In this document: in pieces, positions 12,966 through 27,669 of the stretch | How the letters are laid out: the number at the start of each line of letters is the position of its first letter | How positions within the stretch are numbered: position 1 is the first letter of the stretch | Source of the DNA: Anadara kagoshimensis | Taxonomy: Eukaryota > Mollusca > Bivalvia > Arcoida > Arcidae | Reading direction: 5' to 3' | Assembly (NCBI GenBank): GCA_021292105.1 | Contig: CM037871.1 | Location: 54,149,366-54,213,365, forward strand | Length of the DNA: 64,000 nt | Notes under the pieces: generated by a model | Database searches by the model: none | What the model saw: the letters and a program-made list of their open reading frames with translations, nothing else | What the model was told of the DNA's origin: nothing | Translations under genes and position numbers: made by a program

Positions 12966-13747
12966 GCAGCAAATTTATACAATAGTATATTCATGACAAT
13001 AATACACAATTATTGCCTATTGAGTTTGTAATATCCTCGGTGCATAATACTTCTTATATGTTTGCATTAGTCCCAGAATGTTTTAGTTTAGTGTGGTTTT
13101 TTTTTTTGTTCTCCTAAAACATGGAAGACAGAGTAGGCAAACACTAGATCGACATGATATGATGTGAGTTTAAAGGTAAATTCACATTTTCCGAGGTTGG
13201 GATTGAGTCTGCTCTAAACACCATTATTGTAACCTTCTATCTTGACGCTTTTGAGAGGAATTTATTGCTAAGCTATACTTTATCGTTTTAGGTAGTACCT
13301 TAGTTGGATTTGTGAAGTTATTTTTGGACCTTCTATTTTTCTTATTTCACAACGGAAAAAAATTCGATTTCCACAACATTGGTCCGAGCATTTCTAACGA
13401 GCAAATGTATTTTGAAACGGCCATATAGTGCTACAAAATTATAACAAGTTTAGTAATAATGTATCGCTTAATAATTGTACAGGTATTTGACGCAGCTGAT
13501 GTTTTACGTCTAGGAAAGGATGTAATTGTTCAACATGGATTTACAAGTAACAGAAAAGGAATTGAATGGATCAGACGACATACAAAATCACGTGGCTATC
13601 GCGTCCATGAGATTCACTTTCCAGACGACTTGTCTCCTGTTCATATTGGTAAGATTGTATCGTATTTAATTAATAACCATCAATGGTTGAAGTGTCATAT
13701 AAAAATGTGATTTTTCACCTAACGAGTAAACTGTGGCGACTGTAGTA

Positions 13748-13980
13748 ATCAAAAACAAGCATATCAATCCATGTCCAAGTCTCAATTCCAAAGCAAAGCA
13801 AAAACTTTGACAAATTAAGCTAAATACGTGAACATCCACCGGAGATGCGATGATGTACCTTCTGTTAAGCTAGCTATATCTGCAATGTGTGTAATAAAAA
13901 TTAGCAATGAAAGGAACATGGAACTGTGGGAAAATCATACCCATACTTCATTGGATACAGAGACATCATCACAATATTGT
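13748..13980 (+). repeat. Dispersed repeat family A, plus orientation
   Basis: This near full-length copy begins ATCAAAAACAAGCATATCAA, passes GTGAACATCCACCGGAG and the word GTTAAGCTAGCTA, and ends with GGATACAGAGACATCATCAC. Located in amidinotransferase intron 4. Confidence 0.65.
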
Positions 13981-15569
13981 GGCATTTTGGCATTCACGGT
14001 TTATTATTTATTTTATTTCATTTGGAGTTTACATGTTTAACTTAATCTTCTAGTTTAAAATATGATTACGTTGCTTTAGTATTGTGATTTCGCCATGAAA
14101 TGTTACATTCGTTTTGTTTTAACTTAATTATCGGGAAAATCATGACCTCTAAATTGTTAAATGTAGATTGTTCACTGGTACCTGTTGTTCCACCAACAAA
14201 TGAACGCAAAGGTATTTTGATGAATTGTCCTGAAAAGCCAATAGCCAAACACGACAAGGAGAGACTGTTTACAGGATCTAATTGGGAGGTAGGAAAATAA
14301 TGTTTATAAAAAGCGAAACTGGAAAACCGTGAAAAATATTCTGTAAACACGTTCTTTTATGCATGCATTTGGTCTACATTGCATTTATTCGTATCTCTGT
14401 GTTTTACATGTATTCGTTCTTCCCTTAAACCGTTCTATAAGTAAATCAAATACATGAGTTTACGGACCACTGGTTTTAAAAAGTGGGATGGATAGAAACA
14501 TTTTAAAGTACACGTACTTGGTATAAATCACAGAATACCAATTTGTCATTAGAATAGTGAGATCAAGTGTCTTCTAAAGTAAGGACTTTCATAATTGGTT
14601 ATCTGATTATTTGGTTATCTTAATTAGTTTTCTTCTTTCGTGTGTTTGTTGTTACATGTCTTTATTGTAACATGTGTGTGTTGTTTCATTTCCTTGGTTG
14701 TTCGTATTGTAGCTCTGTATTGTCGGGTGTTACAGATTGATTTATTTAATTGTTTGTCTTCCACTAGGTCCAGTTTGCTCCCATGCCATCTTCTACAGAG
14801 GTACCGGCACTATGTCAGTCTAGTTATTGGCTATGTATGAACCTTTTAATGACAGATCCTCATACAGCAATAGTGGAAGAGAGCGAAACACCAACCATAA
14901 ACTACTTGGAATCATTAGGTATTATAAATCTGTTATAAGAGGAGATTTTGTTGTTCAATTTGTATTCGGAAGGCATGTCATGATATTCAATAACCATTGG
15001 AAATGAAAAAAAAACGCATTATCCAAATGTGTGAAAGTTTGCGTGAATTATCTTAATCCATGCCGTAAATTCTTTGATAAGTATATATTTTGTCTTAAGT
15101 GTTCTGGTTAAATCGAACACAGTCATACCGATCAATCACAAAATCACAATCCCAAAGAAAAGTAAAAACTGTTAAAACTGACAAGAACAGTTTCTGTGTG
15201 CTCCATTTTATAATGTTAAGCCTTTATGGACGGTGATTTTCCAAACTTGATTATCTTGCAATATTTGTATGAACATTCTTATTTTCGTTCATTTTGTTGC
15301 AAATTGTTTGTTCTGACTCAAAAAACCCACCAAATTCTATCTGTTCTAGTTTATCAGATTTTTTTTCTGAATAATTTTTATATTTAATGTTTTTATGTAT
15401 ACAAGGTTAAATGATCTTTATTTCTTCATCTGTATTTGTTTTAGGAATAAAGTGTATACGAGTCCCATACAGAGACGCATATGAATTTGGTGGAGGCATA
15501 CACTGTGCAACGTGTGATATACGGCGCCGAGGTGAACGTCTAGACTATTTTCCAAATATTTCGAATTAA

Positions 15570-16870
15570 CTACTTGAAATTAAAACTGCAACGTGAATTA
15601 CGTTTTATATTCTCATTTATATCTGGCTGTATTGCAAGATAGTGTTTGGCATGTACTGATGCGATTCTTGCCAAAAACCTATTTGAGGCCTATTTTACCG
15701 CAGATCACGGTACCACTGGTGCGAGAAAAATATAGTTCGATATGGCGTGATACTGACATTTGTTGCACTTTCAAATATTTAAATTTTAACTTATCTTCAT
15801 TCTGAAGACTTTTTGTGATGCAAAGATAAAACCAAATTACATGTATTGTTATGTGGCTGAAACCGAAATGTAAATCGGGTGTGACTTAAACGTTACTATA
15901 TTATGTCATTTATTTGCTTCAAATAGTTTTCCATAGTTTTATTTTCTTTTTGTATTGATTTCTTTTTAATTAAAAGACAAATATAGACAGTTTTTGGTTT
16001 TGTTTGAATCTATCAAAAACATTTAAACCGTCTTATCTTCCGATGGTTAAGTATCTCGTGTATGGAAGATTAAAAAAATGATAACCAACTAATTGAAGCT
16101 CTTTGATAAAACAGGAGGTTGTAAGTTGTTTTATTACAGTCGAACAATTTTGGCAGTCAAGTGTTTGTCAGCATTTTTTTAAATATTTTTCCATACTAAG
16201 TGATAAAGTCAACTTGTTAGCACAATACTGTGTTAAGAAAGGTCTATATTTAAAAAAAAACATATTAAAGGACCACCTGTGAATTTCTTAAATTTGTGCT
16301 TACCCTTCCGGAGCACCCAGCCTCACTTCCCTGGTGGAATTTCACGTGTCTAACGTAACTTAAAAGTTCCAAAGTTTGTACTTTGCTTCTTGATTGTGAT
16401 TCGGACATGGATTAGTAAGTTTGTTTTTTATTGCATTAACTCAAATATTTCCAAAATCTAAAAGGGAATTCTAGTTGTCAACACCTTTTTAATGCATATG
16501 CTATTTAATTTTCATCAATTTCAATAATGTTACTCTGTCACTTTGACCATTGAAAATAAAGTCGGATTCCTTAAAAAAGTTTAATTCTTTATTCAATATC
16601 AAAGCCTATACCTTTTTAAAGTTGAACAGTAATTATTTTTCACTAGCAGTTGCTTGAGCGAGAAATACTCCCGTTACAATCACACTCTATTGAATGCAAC
16701 ACTTTGTAGCACGTAGATATACATTTTTGCCAAGTTTGATCGAACTCTATCCATGGATGTCGTTATGACGCGGACACGGTCAAGATAATCTCCAATTCAA
16801 CCTCTAAATGAATTTAGTTGAGTATAATCTGTTTACCTGGTTTAATAGTAACGTATTTCTAGTATTGTAA
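15570..16870. other. Intergenic region between convergent genes
   Basis: It separates the amidinotransferase stop codon from the P450 3' end. A minus-orientation family A copy lies at 16290-16430. An AATAAA at 16555-16560 (+) could end the amidinotransferase transcript but is about 1 kb from its stop. Nothing else is recognisable. Confidence 0.45.
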
Positions 16871-16876
16871 TTTATT
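16871..16876 (-). terminator. Candidate polyadenylation signal of the P450 gene
   Basis: On the minus strand this hexamer is AATAAA, about 70 nt downstream of the TAG stop at 16945-16947. Confidence 0.6.
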
Positions 16877-16944
16877 ATAACAACTAATAATAAAAAGTTA
16901 TTTTGTTCATTATATTACACATAAAATAAATTCATTGTTGTCAT

Positions 16945-19900
16945 CTATGTGTGTCTTGCTTCTATTTTCACCATAACGGGATTTTTAGGCCGGAGAATTC
17001 CAACAGAAGCGTTATCGAACTCTATTGGATCCTGAAAAAGAGAACCAATATAAACAAAATAACTAATATATCTTTAGTAAGTGAATTAAAATACAATCAC
17101 ACAAATCACAAATCAAAAGGTGCTATTTTACTCAGTCGTTTGGGCATTTAATTAGCAAATCAAAAACAAACATACCAATTTATGCCCAAATTAAAATCCC
17201 AAAGCAAAAAGAAAACAAAAAAACTTTGAAAAATGTGTATAAATCCCATTATATTTAATGTATGTCAAAAGGGAATAAACCCAAATGATGCTGGCTCTAC
17301 ATCCAGAGTTATGTTGCATATTTTCCACGTCACCTGCTTCTATCTTCCTTTCGTTTTTAATTTTTATTTCATACATGGCGGATGTACATAGCTAGATAGC
17401 GGCTGCTTACCTTTTCAGACCACTAAACCTAACTTCCCTGTGGAAGTCATGTGCTTAACTTTATCTACCAGTGTTAAATGTTTTTGATTAGATTTGGGAA
17501 TAATGATTGGACATTTGCCGGTATGATTGTGATTTATCAATAACATATGAGTAACACGGACATGCAATGGATACAAACTAGTTTGAGTTTGGAAGGACAT
17601 TGAAAATTTACTTAACATAGGATAAACTAACTCAGCATTAAGCTTAAACTGTTTTAAACATGCACAAATTTAACTCGCTTTGAGCAAGCATTGAATATGC
17701 ATTGTTATAACATTGGACACATATTCTACATGGAATGGCTAAATATCGGATAGTCATTGAATATAAGCTTTTCGACAATTAGCCTAAACTGATTTTAAAT
17801 TGGACGGGCGTTCAGCAAAATCCATTTAACATTTTACAATACACGAACATTGAACAAAAACTAAAAATTCCTATTTTTTATTTTAGTGTTGTTTCAGTAT
17901 GGTCAATTTATTGCCAAACCCCAAAAATTTTATTGAACAAACTGTGGGGATTAATGGAGGTTTATTTGTACTTTTGTTCCCCGTGCTTCTTGGTGTAAAT
18001 GTAAAAGACACATTATTCCATCTTCAAATCACAACCCCAAAGCAAAAACTTTGAAACTGGCAAACTAAAAAACCCACGTGAAATCCCACCGGGGAAATGA
18101 GGTCGGGTGCTTCAGAAGAGTAAGCACTCCGCGCCTATCAAGCCACATCAGCAACGTGTTAATCAAAATTGAAAATGAAAAGAACAAATATATATATACT
18201 ATATAGGGATATTTGGGATACAAAAAAAGAAATAATAAATGAGTATACTAATTATCATCTTATAAACCAACCTCTGTTTCGCTTGTCCTTCTTAAACGGA
18301 AATTCTGCAATATCTTCACCAATGCCATTTTAATTTCGATTTGTGCAAATCTCATGCCGATACAGTTTCTTGGACCATGACCAAACGGCATGTAACAATA
18401 TGGATGCCGTTTTTCTTTCTCCTCTGGTAAAAATCTAGAATACAAACACTGACATATGTTTATGCTATATGTATTATAACACATTAAATACATTAGAAGT
18501 TCAATACATATAAAGGAAAAAAACTAACCTGAAAATATCAAAATTGAGCAGGAAATATCACTTTTAAATAGACAAAATAAAAGACAAAGTGAATTAATAA
18601 ATTTTATATGTAAAAACAATTAATCAAAAACATATAGGTCCGTGTATAAATCCAAAAGGCAAACTTTACTTTTAAAAGTTTTAAATATTCCCCGATCATG
18701 AACGTGAATCAATCCAACGTGTCAACAGAATACTTAATAGCAGAACTTGTTTCTTTTTCAGCAATTTAAAAAAACATGCTATAAATGCACCAACTCTGCC
18801 TATGGGAAACCATTTTCTATGAAAAGGTTTAAGATGTCTAGACTCTTTAGAAGTTTCATTAATTTTGCTGTCTGTATTGTTAATTGTCACTGACGTTGTG
18901 TCATTTACGTAATACTTAACTATTTCTCAGTATGCTTACCTTTCAGGGTTGAATTTTTCTGGTTCCTGCCAGAATTCAGGATTATAGTGCATGGCGTAAA
19001 TAGGGACAGTGACTTCGGCGCCTTTAGGGATTGTGTAACCTTTTATTGTTACATCTACGACAGCTTCCCGGTTACTTCTAAAAGTAATAAAAATGGCAGC
19101 TGGATAAATAGATTGGTTACATCATGCACATGGATATTTACTTTTTAATAAAAACTTTATCCAGCAAGGATAAACTTACAGAAAAATCCATCAAACACAT
19201 TTTTACAAAATATGAGTGCTATAAGGTTCTGAGATTGGTAAGAGTCACCAGTGAGAAGTAAACGTTTGATTATATGGTAGGTAATTAATTTGTTTTGGCT
19301 TGTTCATAAAACTAAGGAAAAATCGTCACAGTAACGACCAAATCAAAAACAAACAGACTAATCCATGTCTTAATCAATCCTGAAGCAAAGTAAAAACTTT
19401 TGAACTGACAAGTTAGGTAAGACACGTGAAATTCCAGCAGGGAAGTGAGACCGGGTGTTCCGAAAAGGTATTGAGAATAGAACGTGTATTCTTGAGTGTG
19501 TCTATTACCTTGTATTTGGGGGATACATTCGCATAACTTCGCTAAAATACATATCCATGTACTTCAACCTTGATATGTTTTCATAATCAGGTGCTTGCTA
19601 GAAAATAGAGAGCAATTTAAATCAGATATGTATCACAACCTTCAATATTATGAAGATACAAAGAAAGATGATGACGACTAATACTTGTAAATCTTCGTGA
19701 CACAAGACATCAGATTGAAACCCGAATTACTTTTGAATGTAAAGTAATCACGGTCACTATCTTTATTAAACCCACGGTAAGACTCCATCAGAGATATTGC
19801 AATTTTCTTTGTATAAATGAACTACCACACAAACAACACGAAGTAAAACATTGTAAATACTAACCAATTATTGTATCAAGAAGAATGCAAATCTAAATAT

Positions 19901-22900
19901 TCTTGAGTTTCACTTACAAACATCAACGTCATGGTGCACCCATTGTAAACGCAACTTAACTGTGTATACAAATTTATACCAATACAGCAGTGTCAGATTT
20001 AGAGAATCTAAAAACCTGTCAAGCATTAAAGCATCGATATAACGAAATAATGCAGAATAGGCAACTTGTCTTGGCCCATCATAAGCTATATCTCGAAAGC
20101 TTTTAGGTAGCTGCTTTATATCTCTAGGTAGCTTTTGGTCAGTACCTACCACATCTTGGTCACTTGGCAGGCCAACCCTCTCTTTAGCACAGTGTTTAAC
20201 CTTCAATAAGTCTGCTCTGTATATACATGTACGTACAATTATGGAATAAAAATTCCGTGACCAACTGCTCTAAAAAAGTCGCCTTGTTTGGTTATATCAC
20301 TTTTGTGCCTTTCTTTTTGTCCGTCATTTGTTCTGAAACATTTTTCTTGACCTACCTGTCCAATTTCCCTGTCTATTTCCTCAATCAATTTTTCTTGACA
20401 TTCTTCATTAATAGCTAATCTATAAACACTGTACAATAAGCCAACAGCAGTGGTGTCAAAACCCTCAATGATGAACATCAACGAATTCGCATATAAATCT
20501 CTGTCGGTAATGCCTAGATGTTTAACAAATAGCAATCGATAAAACGATAAAAACCGTCATCACAGTATTGTTGATAAGTTTGATGCCTTCGTGTTCAGGA
20601 TTGCCTTGGATATATTTGACTTCCCATAGTTTCATGTTCCGTTCACTTATTTTTTTATTAAACACATAGCTGGTTTAGCTAGGTAAACAAGAGATTTTTT
20701 CCTTCCGGAGCAGCCAGCCTCACTCCCCTGGTGAAAGTTTACGTGTTTAACCTAACTTGTCAGTTTTAAAAACTTTTACTTTGCTTCTGGATTGTGATTG
20801 TGATTTGGATTAGTATTTTTGTATATTTTATATGTATAACAACCGTTACATATATATGCAAGGGTTGTTAGTCAGTGATATCTATAAGTCAAAGAACCTT
20901 GAACAACCACTGGTATATAAATAGATGTAACGGGAAATGTTTTGTTTACATTATTAACCATTTTAGAACATTATTCTTTAATATAAAAAAACAGAAAAAG
21001 ACTCATTTTTATTAATCTCAGCTACTTAGCTAGTCGGCACTGACTTACCGCGTTTTATAAATTTCAGCTACTTAGTTAGTCGGGGCTGACTTACCGCGTT
21101 TTATTAATCTCAGCTACTTAGCTAATCGGCACTGACTTACCGCATTTTATAAATCTCAGCTACTTAGCTTGTCGGCACTGACTTATCGCGTTTTATAAAT
21201 TTCAGCTACTTAGTTAGTCGGGGCTGACTTGCCGCGTTTTATTAATCTCAGCTACTTAGCTAGTCGGTGCTGACTTACCGCATTTTATAAATCTCAGCTA
21301 CTTAGCTAGTCGGCACTGACTTATCGCGTTTTATAAATTTCAGCTACTTAGTCGGGGCTGACTAACCGCGTTTTATAAATCTCAGCTACTTAGCTAGTCG
21401 GTGCTGACTTACCACGTTTTATTAATCTCAGCTACTTAGCTAGTCGGCACTGACTTATCGCGTTTTATAAATTTCAGCTACTTAGTCGGGGCTGACTAAC
21501 CGCGTTTTATAAATTTCAGCTACTTAGTTAGTCGGGGCTGACTTACCGCGTTTTATTAATCTCAGCTACTTAGCTAGTCGGTGCTGACTTACCGCGTTTT
21601 ATTAATCTCAGCTACTTAGCTAGTCGGTGCTGACTTACCGCGTTTTATTAAGCTTAGCTACTTAGCTAGTCGGTGCTGACTTACCGCGTTTTATTAATCT
21701 CAGCTACTTAGCTAGTCGGTGCTGACTTACCGCGTTTTATTAATCTCAGCTACTTAGCTAGTCGGTGCTGACTTACCACGTTTTATTAAGCTTAGCTACT
21801 TAGCTAGTCGGTGCTGACTTACCACGTTTTATTAATCTCAGCTACTTAGCTAGTCGGTGCTGACTTACCGCGTTTTATTAATCTCAGCTACTTAGCTAGT
21901 CGGTGCTGACTTACCGCGTTTTATTAATCTCAGCTACTTAGCTAGTCGGTGCTGACTTACCACGTTTTATTAAGCTTAGCTACTTAGCTAGTCGGTGCTG
22001 ACTTACCACGTTTTATAAATCTCAGCTACTTAGCTAATCGGTGCTGACTTACCACGTTCTAAGTAACTTTCGAAGCTGTCGTCACTTGTTTTATTGCCAC
22101 ATTTTGCATTCTTTTCGCTATAGGCGTTTATGAGCAATTGTAAAAAATCACTTCTTTCCTGAAAAAAAATGTTTTTACATTACAAATTCAAAGTTTAAAA
22201 TCACAATATAAAAACAAATATACAAGTCCATGTTCAATTCATAATTCAAACTAAAAATAACAAGAAAACTTGCAAAAGCAATACGATGACCAAAATAAAT
22301 ATATTTTTACGTTACAAATTCAAAGTTTATTTCACAATAGCAGTACATATTCAAATCACTATCTAACCAACAACAAGGTAATTATTTCGAGACTTTGCTG
22401 AAGCAATATGATGACCAAAATAGAAAGAGCAACAATATTCAATTCGGCCATTTTCGTTTTCTTAAAAACTTAAGGTATACTCCCTCATGCAAAGTATTTT
22501 GTGGTAAATTTGGTAAAATATATTTTGGTCCTTTGGGTATCTTTTCAACATCTTGATAACAATTTTTGTTTCATAATTTTGGTCCAAGCACTACTGATAA
22601 GGAATTGTATTCCAAAACGGCCGTCTACTGCTGTAAAATAAACACTGATATAGTATGTAATTTAATCGATTTTTAATTTAAAAACTGAAGGAGGGGATTT
22701 TTAAATAATCCGAACATAATGATATACAAAATTGTATTTTAAAATCGAGATCGTTAAACAAAGGCTTAAAACCACAGACTCGAAGCCAATTTTAAAAAAT
22801 ATACTGGAAAGTCATTCATTTACATGGGAGTTTCCATGGATATTATCACCGACGGAATTACAAGTCAATGATATACATGTGCATGTTAACAATGACAGGT

Positions 22901-25900
22901 ATTCTATCCTCGAATGTATTACCTTAACCAATTGTAACTTCTTCAACCACAAATATTGAAGCCAACGAATTTTGGTAAGAGTTCCTTTAAAAATTTTCTA
23001 CCCCCACCTATTAAATTCTATGTAAAAATTTTGAAAAATTATTTTTCACAAAAATGTTCAAGATTGCTTGATTCCGTCATTTTTAGGCTTTTTAGTCGAA
23101 ATTTACATTTTAGTGGACGGTATAAATGGAACTCTCCTTAATTTTCGGCTGTTATTTTGTCTTCATTATCATCTTACCTGATTGATAGTTTGCCTTTCTT
23201 TAAATACTGTTTTTGTAAGCTCAACAAAATAGTCTATCGCCATTTTAGGTAAGAAGGCAAGTTTGAATTTTCTCATCACGGTCTTGAGTTCCGGAAATAA
23301 AGCTAAAATACATTAAATAAAACACAATATTTTTAGTTTAGATTTACAATAATATTCTGTAGATTAGGCTTGTTGTTACATATGCATTTCATACTTGTGA
23401 TATGTTGAATAAATTTAAGACCTATAATGCCACGTGCTCAATTCGCCAGATTTCAGGTTTCAGCTTTTTAATATAATTTGCTCACCAGAAGTATAAGGAA
23501 AATCTCTTTATTGCATATAGATGCATTCACACAATGTTAAATAACAGAAGTGTTTGACAATACTAAAATTCTAATATCATAAAATCGCAAATGGTTTTGC
23601 GAGCAATCGACCCACAGTAATATTCCTGATATGGCTTTAAGATTTTACTTGTATGAGGCCACTGTTATATAAAATAGTGTTTTCAGTCACTTAATCGGTG
23701 ATAATATTTCATATTAATTCCGTAATAAAAAGTGGATTTACAATGAATTAATACATAAAAATACTAAAAATCGAAAGTGAATTATTTTTTGCGATTTACT
23801 GATGCCCCAGTAGCATTTTCAATTCGTTGTTTCAGTTTACAACTAAACCTACAACCATAACATATACCTGTATATAAAAACAAGCACGTTGTTGAGACAT
23901 GTTTTATACGAGACTTTCACTTTGCTTTGTCTTGTTATATATAAATATTTATGCTTATACAACTTGCTTAGACATTAACACTTTTAATGTAAAAGGTATT
24001 ATTACTTTTTCAATTACAACTGAGTTAAATATACACTCCCCTCCATAAAGTATTATACAAGTTTCAACCTATCAAAACAAACTGAAAATCTTCATAAAAT
24101 TAAATCGTTAAAATCATATTTATGCTTAAGATGAGTGGTTTTCAGCTAATATAGTGTTTTATCTTGGACAATATATTATCCCCATGTTTTAAAATTTCCC
24201 ATCACAATTTCAGAAAATAATAAGAAGATTGATTTTCAAGAAAAACAACTTTATTACATGCATTTAGATCATAAAGTTAAGAAACCACTTTGAAACACGG
24301 GAAAAACTTCAATATTTCAATTGTGTGAATTTAATATGATACTTATATTGTAAACCTATGGCAAATATAAATTTGTAAAGTTATTTATGGATATTTATTT
24401 AGATCATTGGAAAAACCCAAAAATAAAATCAGTGTCAAGTGTATAGCATATGTATATATATGATCAAAGCTGCTTTGGGATTGTGATCTCAGGTTGGAGA
24501 CGGTTGTCACACACGTACCTTGTAAGAACAGACGACCATGACCAGAGACAGTTGTCAACACGTACTTTGTCAAAATAGCACAGGACCAGGAACAGATGTG
24601 AACACGTATCTTGTAATAATAGCACAGGACCAGAGACGGTCGTCAACACGTACCTTGCAATAACAGCACGGGACCGGAGACGGTTGCCGTTGTCATGTAT
24701 CTAGCCATTCGTACTATCTCAATATCCGGGTTATCCTGGGAGTTAACGTCTATACCAAAGGCTGTTCCGCATATAACATCCAGAGCGAATACATGACAGA
24801 TTCTGTTTGGATAAAATAAAGATTGTCAAGTTATTCTTTATGTTTGCATAAAATAAAAATAGTCGAACTCTTCTTACAATTATTCTTAATTGCATTCGGA
24901 TGTTCTCAAGTCCAGATACAAATTACTTTCTTCAAACAGTACAATAATTAGATCGACTGTGAATTTAAATCAATTTAATAAATTAGCGGCAAAGTGTTAT
25001 AAATTAAAAATAAAGCATACAAATCCATGTCAAAATCACAATGCTAAAGAAAGGTAAAAACTTTGAAACTACAAAATTAAGTTGAATACTTCCACCAGGG
25101 AGTGAGGTGGGGTGCTCTGGAACGGTAATCACCTTCTGTTAAGCTAGCTTCACCAGCCACGTTTGAGATATATCAATCAGTATTCATGTATTGATGAATA
25201 TATTTATATTGGTATCTCAAAAGAATTAGCCAAAAGCATTCAAAGATGAAAAGCTTTGGAACTCACTCGGTTAATTGCACATTTATGTCAGTTCCTGGCT
25301 ACTTTATTATATCTTAAGACTGACATTACCCGTAAGGTAAAAACATATTGATATGAACAAGTAGTCCAAATTCAATGCTTTCAAATTTTTCACTTAACCA
25401 CGCACATGTTGCACTGTTTCTATATAAGCGTTGAGTACTTACCATTTTGTTATACTTAAGACGTTATAGAAACTCTCGTCCAAAAATAAAACATCTGTTT
25501 ATTTTTCTAATGTATAAAAATCGACACTGTGTTATATGACAACACCAATGTAGAAGCGTTTTAAACTATTTTGGAACATCCTAATAGAGCAGAAAGGTTT
25601 TATAAGAACCTGGTTACAGCTAACATAATTTGAAGCAGTTTGTAAAATACTAACGTACGCTAGTCACTTCTAGTACCTCATTCATTCTCTTTCACATTTT
25701 TTTCGCACAAACTTGTAAAACGAATTATACTGAAATCTTTAATAGTTTGATATAAGAAAGCTTACTTTTCCAAGTCTACGTGTTTTCCATCAGTGGATAA
25801 CTTCTTTAATCTAGAGATCATTCTTGTTGTACATCGTTCAACAGTAGCAAAAGTCTTGTATCGTTTATGGAAGAAAAACAACAAAACATATTTATTTCCA

Positions 25901-27617
25901 AAACAAAGTTTTTTATATGATACAAACAAGAAAGATAATTAAAAATAGCATTGCTGTGTCACATAAAGACCATTGCCGTGTCACATAAAGACCACACATA
26001 TACAAGCTTGATACATATCGGTACTTTTAAACAGATATGGGCTTTAGTATGCATTTGTATAATAAAAACAAACATATCGATTTATATCCAAATGACAATT
26101 TCAAAAGCAAAGTAAAATTTTTGAAAACTGGGATGGCAAATTAAGTTAAACGCGTGAACTTCCACCAGCGAAGTGAGGCCGGGTGCTCCGAAGGGTAAGC
26201 ACCGCCTGTTTAGCTAGCTACACCCGTCATTTGCGATAGACAAAATTAAGAATGAAAGAAACATGGAACTGTGTATCTTTGAAAGTTTTTGCTTACAATA
26301 TCCTCGAGACAACAATATAAGTATCTTGTTTTACTGTATAAAGTTCCAGTAGCGGAACAAGCTCTACCATACCGTATTAATTGTGAAACAAATAATCATA
26401 AGCAGGACAAGCAGGTGTATTGCTGCTTAATAAGGGAGCCTTTCAGGGATGTCATAATCGACGCATTAACCAAAATTATATACGAAACGGAACTTGAAGA
26501 ATCAGTTTTATCTTACATTTTAAAATCATTATGGGCTATTACGTATACCTAAATTGTAGTTGAACAGATACAGCATAGTTTGCTTCATTGGATGTGTTTA
26601 CCTTGACTTTGTTGGATATCGCCATTGGAGTTGAAATGTACAATATTTGCAAAATCAAAGGGCGAATTTTGATTCATTGATCGTCCAAACCTGGTACAAT
26701 ACCGTTCGCATTACATCTAATTATTATTTCTGTATTCTATTATATTTGTCAGATTTGACTCATATTTATTGTAATTTGAAACCCCTACACATTTTAATCT
26801 TTCATATATTCGCCGGGGGCATAAATTGAAATTTACCTGCTTGAGTTTAGCTGGACTAAAAGAAGGGCTTAAAATATGGCGTAGGAATTTCCAATGGTCA
26901 TCAATTTCAAGTGTCACGGAGCCGCCAAGAATGTCACCCATGTAAATAAGTTCCTATTAAAAATAAAATAATGGAAGTACAGTATAATAGCAAAAAAAAA
27001 GATAATGAGAGAGAAAGAGGGGGGGGGGGGAGGGAGAGGAGAGTTTAAAGCAATTTTGTTTCACCATGGATGGTGATGGTATGTAAGTGTTTTACGCCCA
27101 AATCAAGATTAATTCTCATATCAAATCGAAAACGATGCAAGGAAACAGTGACCTTATTAAAACGTTCAACTCTCGACACTTCCATTAGATTTTTTCGAAC
27201 ATAGGCAGTGAGAGGTGCATGTGATGCTTAAGCCTTGATATTTGCTACTTTTTAAAAATGAAAATTGAATAATAATTAATTGTTTCGGAAAAATGTTTCA
27301 ACGACCAGATACACAGTTGTGAAGATTATATAATTACAAAGTTTATAATCTCCTAATTTCTTGATTAATTGGAATGTTCATCTAGCTGGTAATTATGAAA
27401 TCTTGAAAGTCAACATTATAAAAAAAACAAACATGCTAATCCTTGTCCAAATCACAACCCAAAAGCAAAGTAAAAACTGTCTGGAAACTGTGAAATTAAG
27501 TTAAACACGTAAAATTTTCTCAGGGAAGTGGGACCTGGTGCTCCGGAGAGGTAAGCAAACAATAACAAATAGATTCCGACATTAACTTTATTATTTTTAT
27601 AAAGTTTATTTCCTTCT

Positions 27618-27669
<52 letters not shown>

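Larger units (their letters stand above)
9337..15569 (+). pseudogene. Glycine amidinotransferase-like (AGAT/GATM family), frameshifted
   Basis: Seven exons are seen: 9337-9488, 10426-10689, 11492-11662, 13483-13648, about 14100-14288, 14768-14918 and 15445-15569 (TAA). AGAT transfers the amidino group of arginine to glycine in creatine/guanidinoacetate synthesis. Family hallmarks present are NEWDPLEEVILG (exon 1), RDTLLVLGNEIIES (exon 2), [12 protein letters not shown] (exon 3), FDAAD with the catalytic Asp and VHI with the catalytic His (exon 4), and GGGIHCATCDIRRRG with the catalytic Cys (exon 7). The first ATG is followed almost at once by the conserved domain, so no mitochondrial transit peptide is visible. 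Exon 3 is 171 nt where phase requires 172: the frame hits TAA near 11622, while the next frame continues into exon 4. Exon 5 lacks an AG at the expected acceptor (AA at 14098-14099) and has a second frameshift just inside. Total length would be about 405 aa. This is probably a young pseudogene; assembly error remains possible. Confidence 0.85.

Noticed and set aside
19910-20206. 98-codon minus-strand frame between P450 exons 10 and 11
   Set aside because: It lies inside an intron with correct flanking exon phases, has no recognisable domain, and shares words with the TACAG MITE family, so it is repeat-derived.
26289-26552. 87-codon plus-strand frame in P450 intron 5
   Set aside because: No recognisable motif. 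The frame is short enough to occur by chance in this much sequence.
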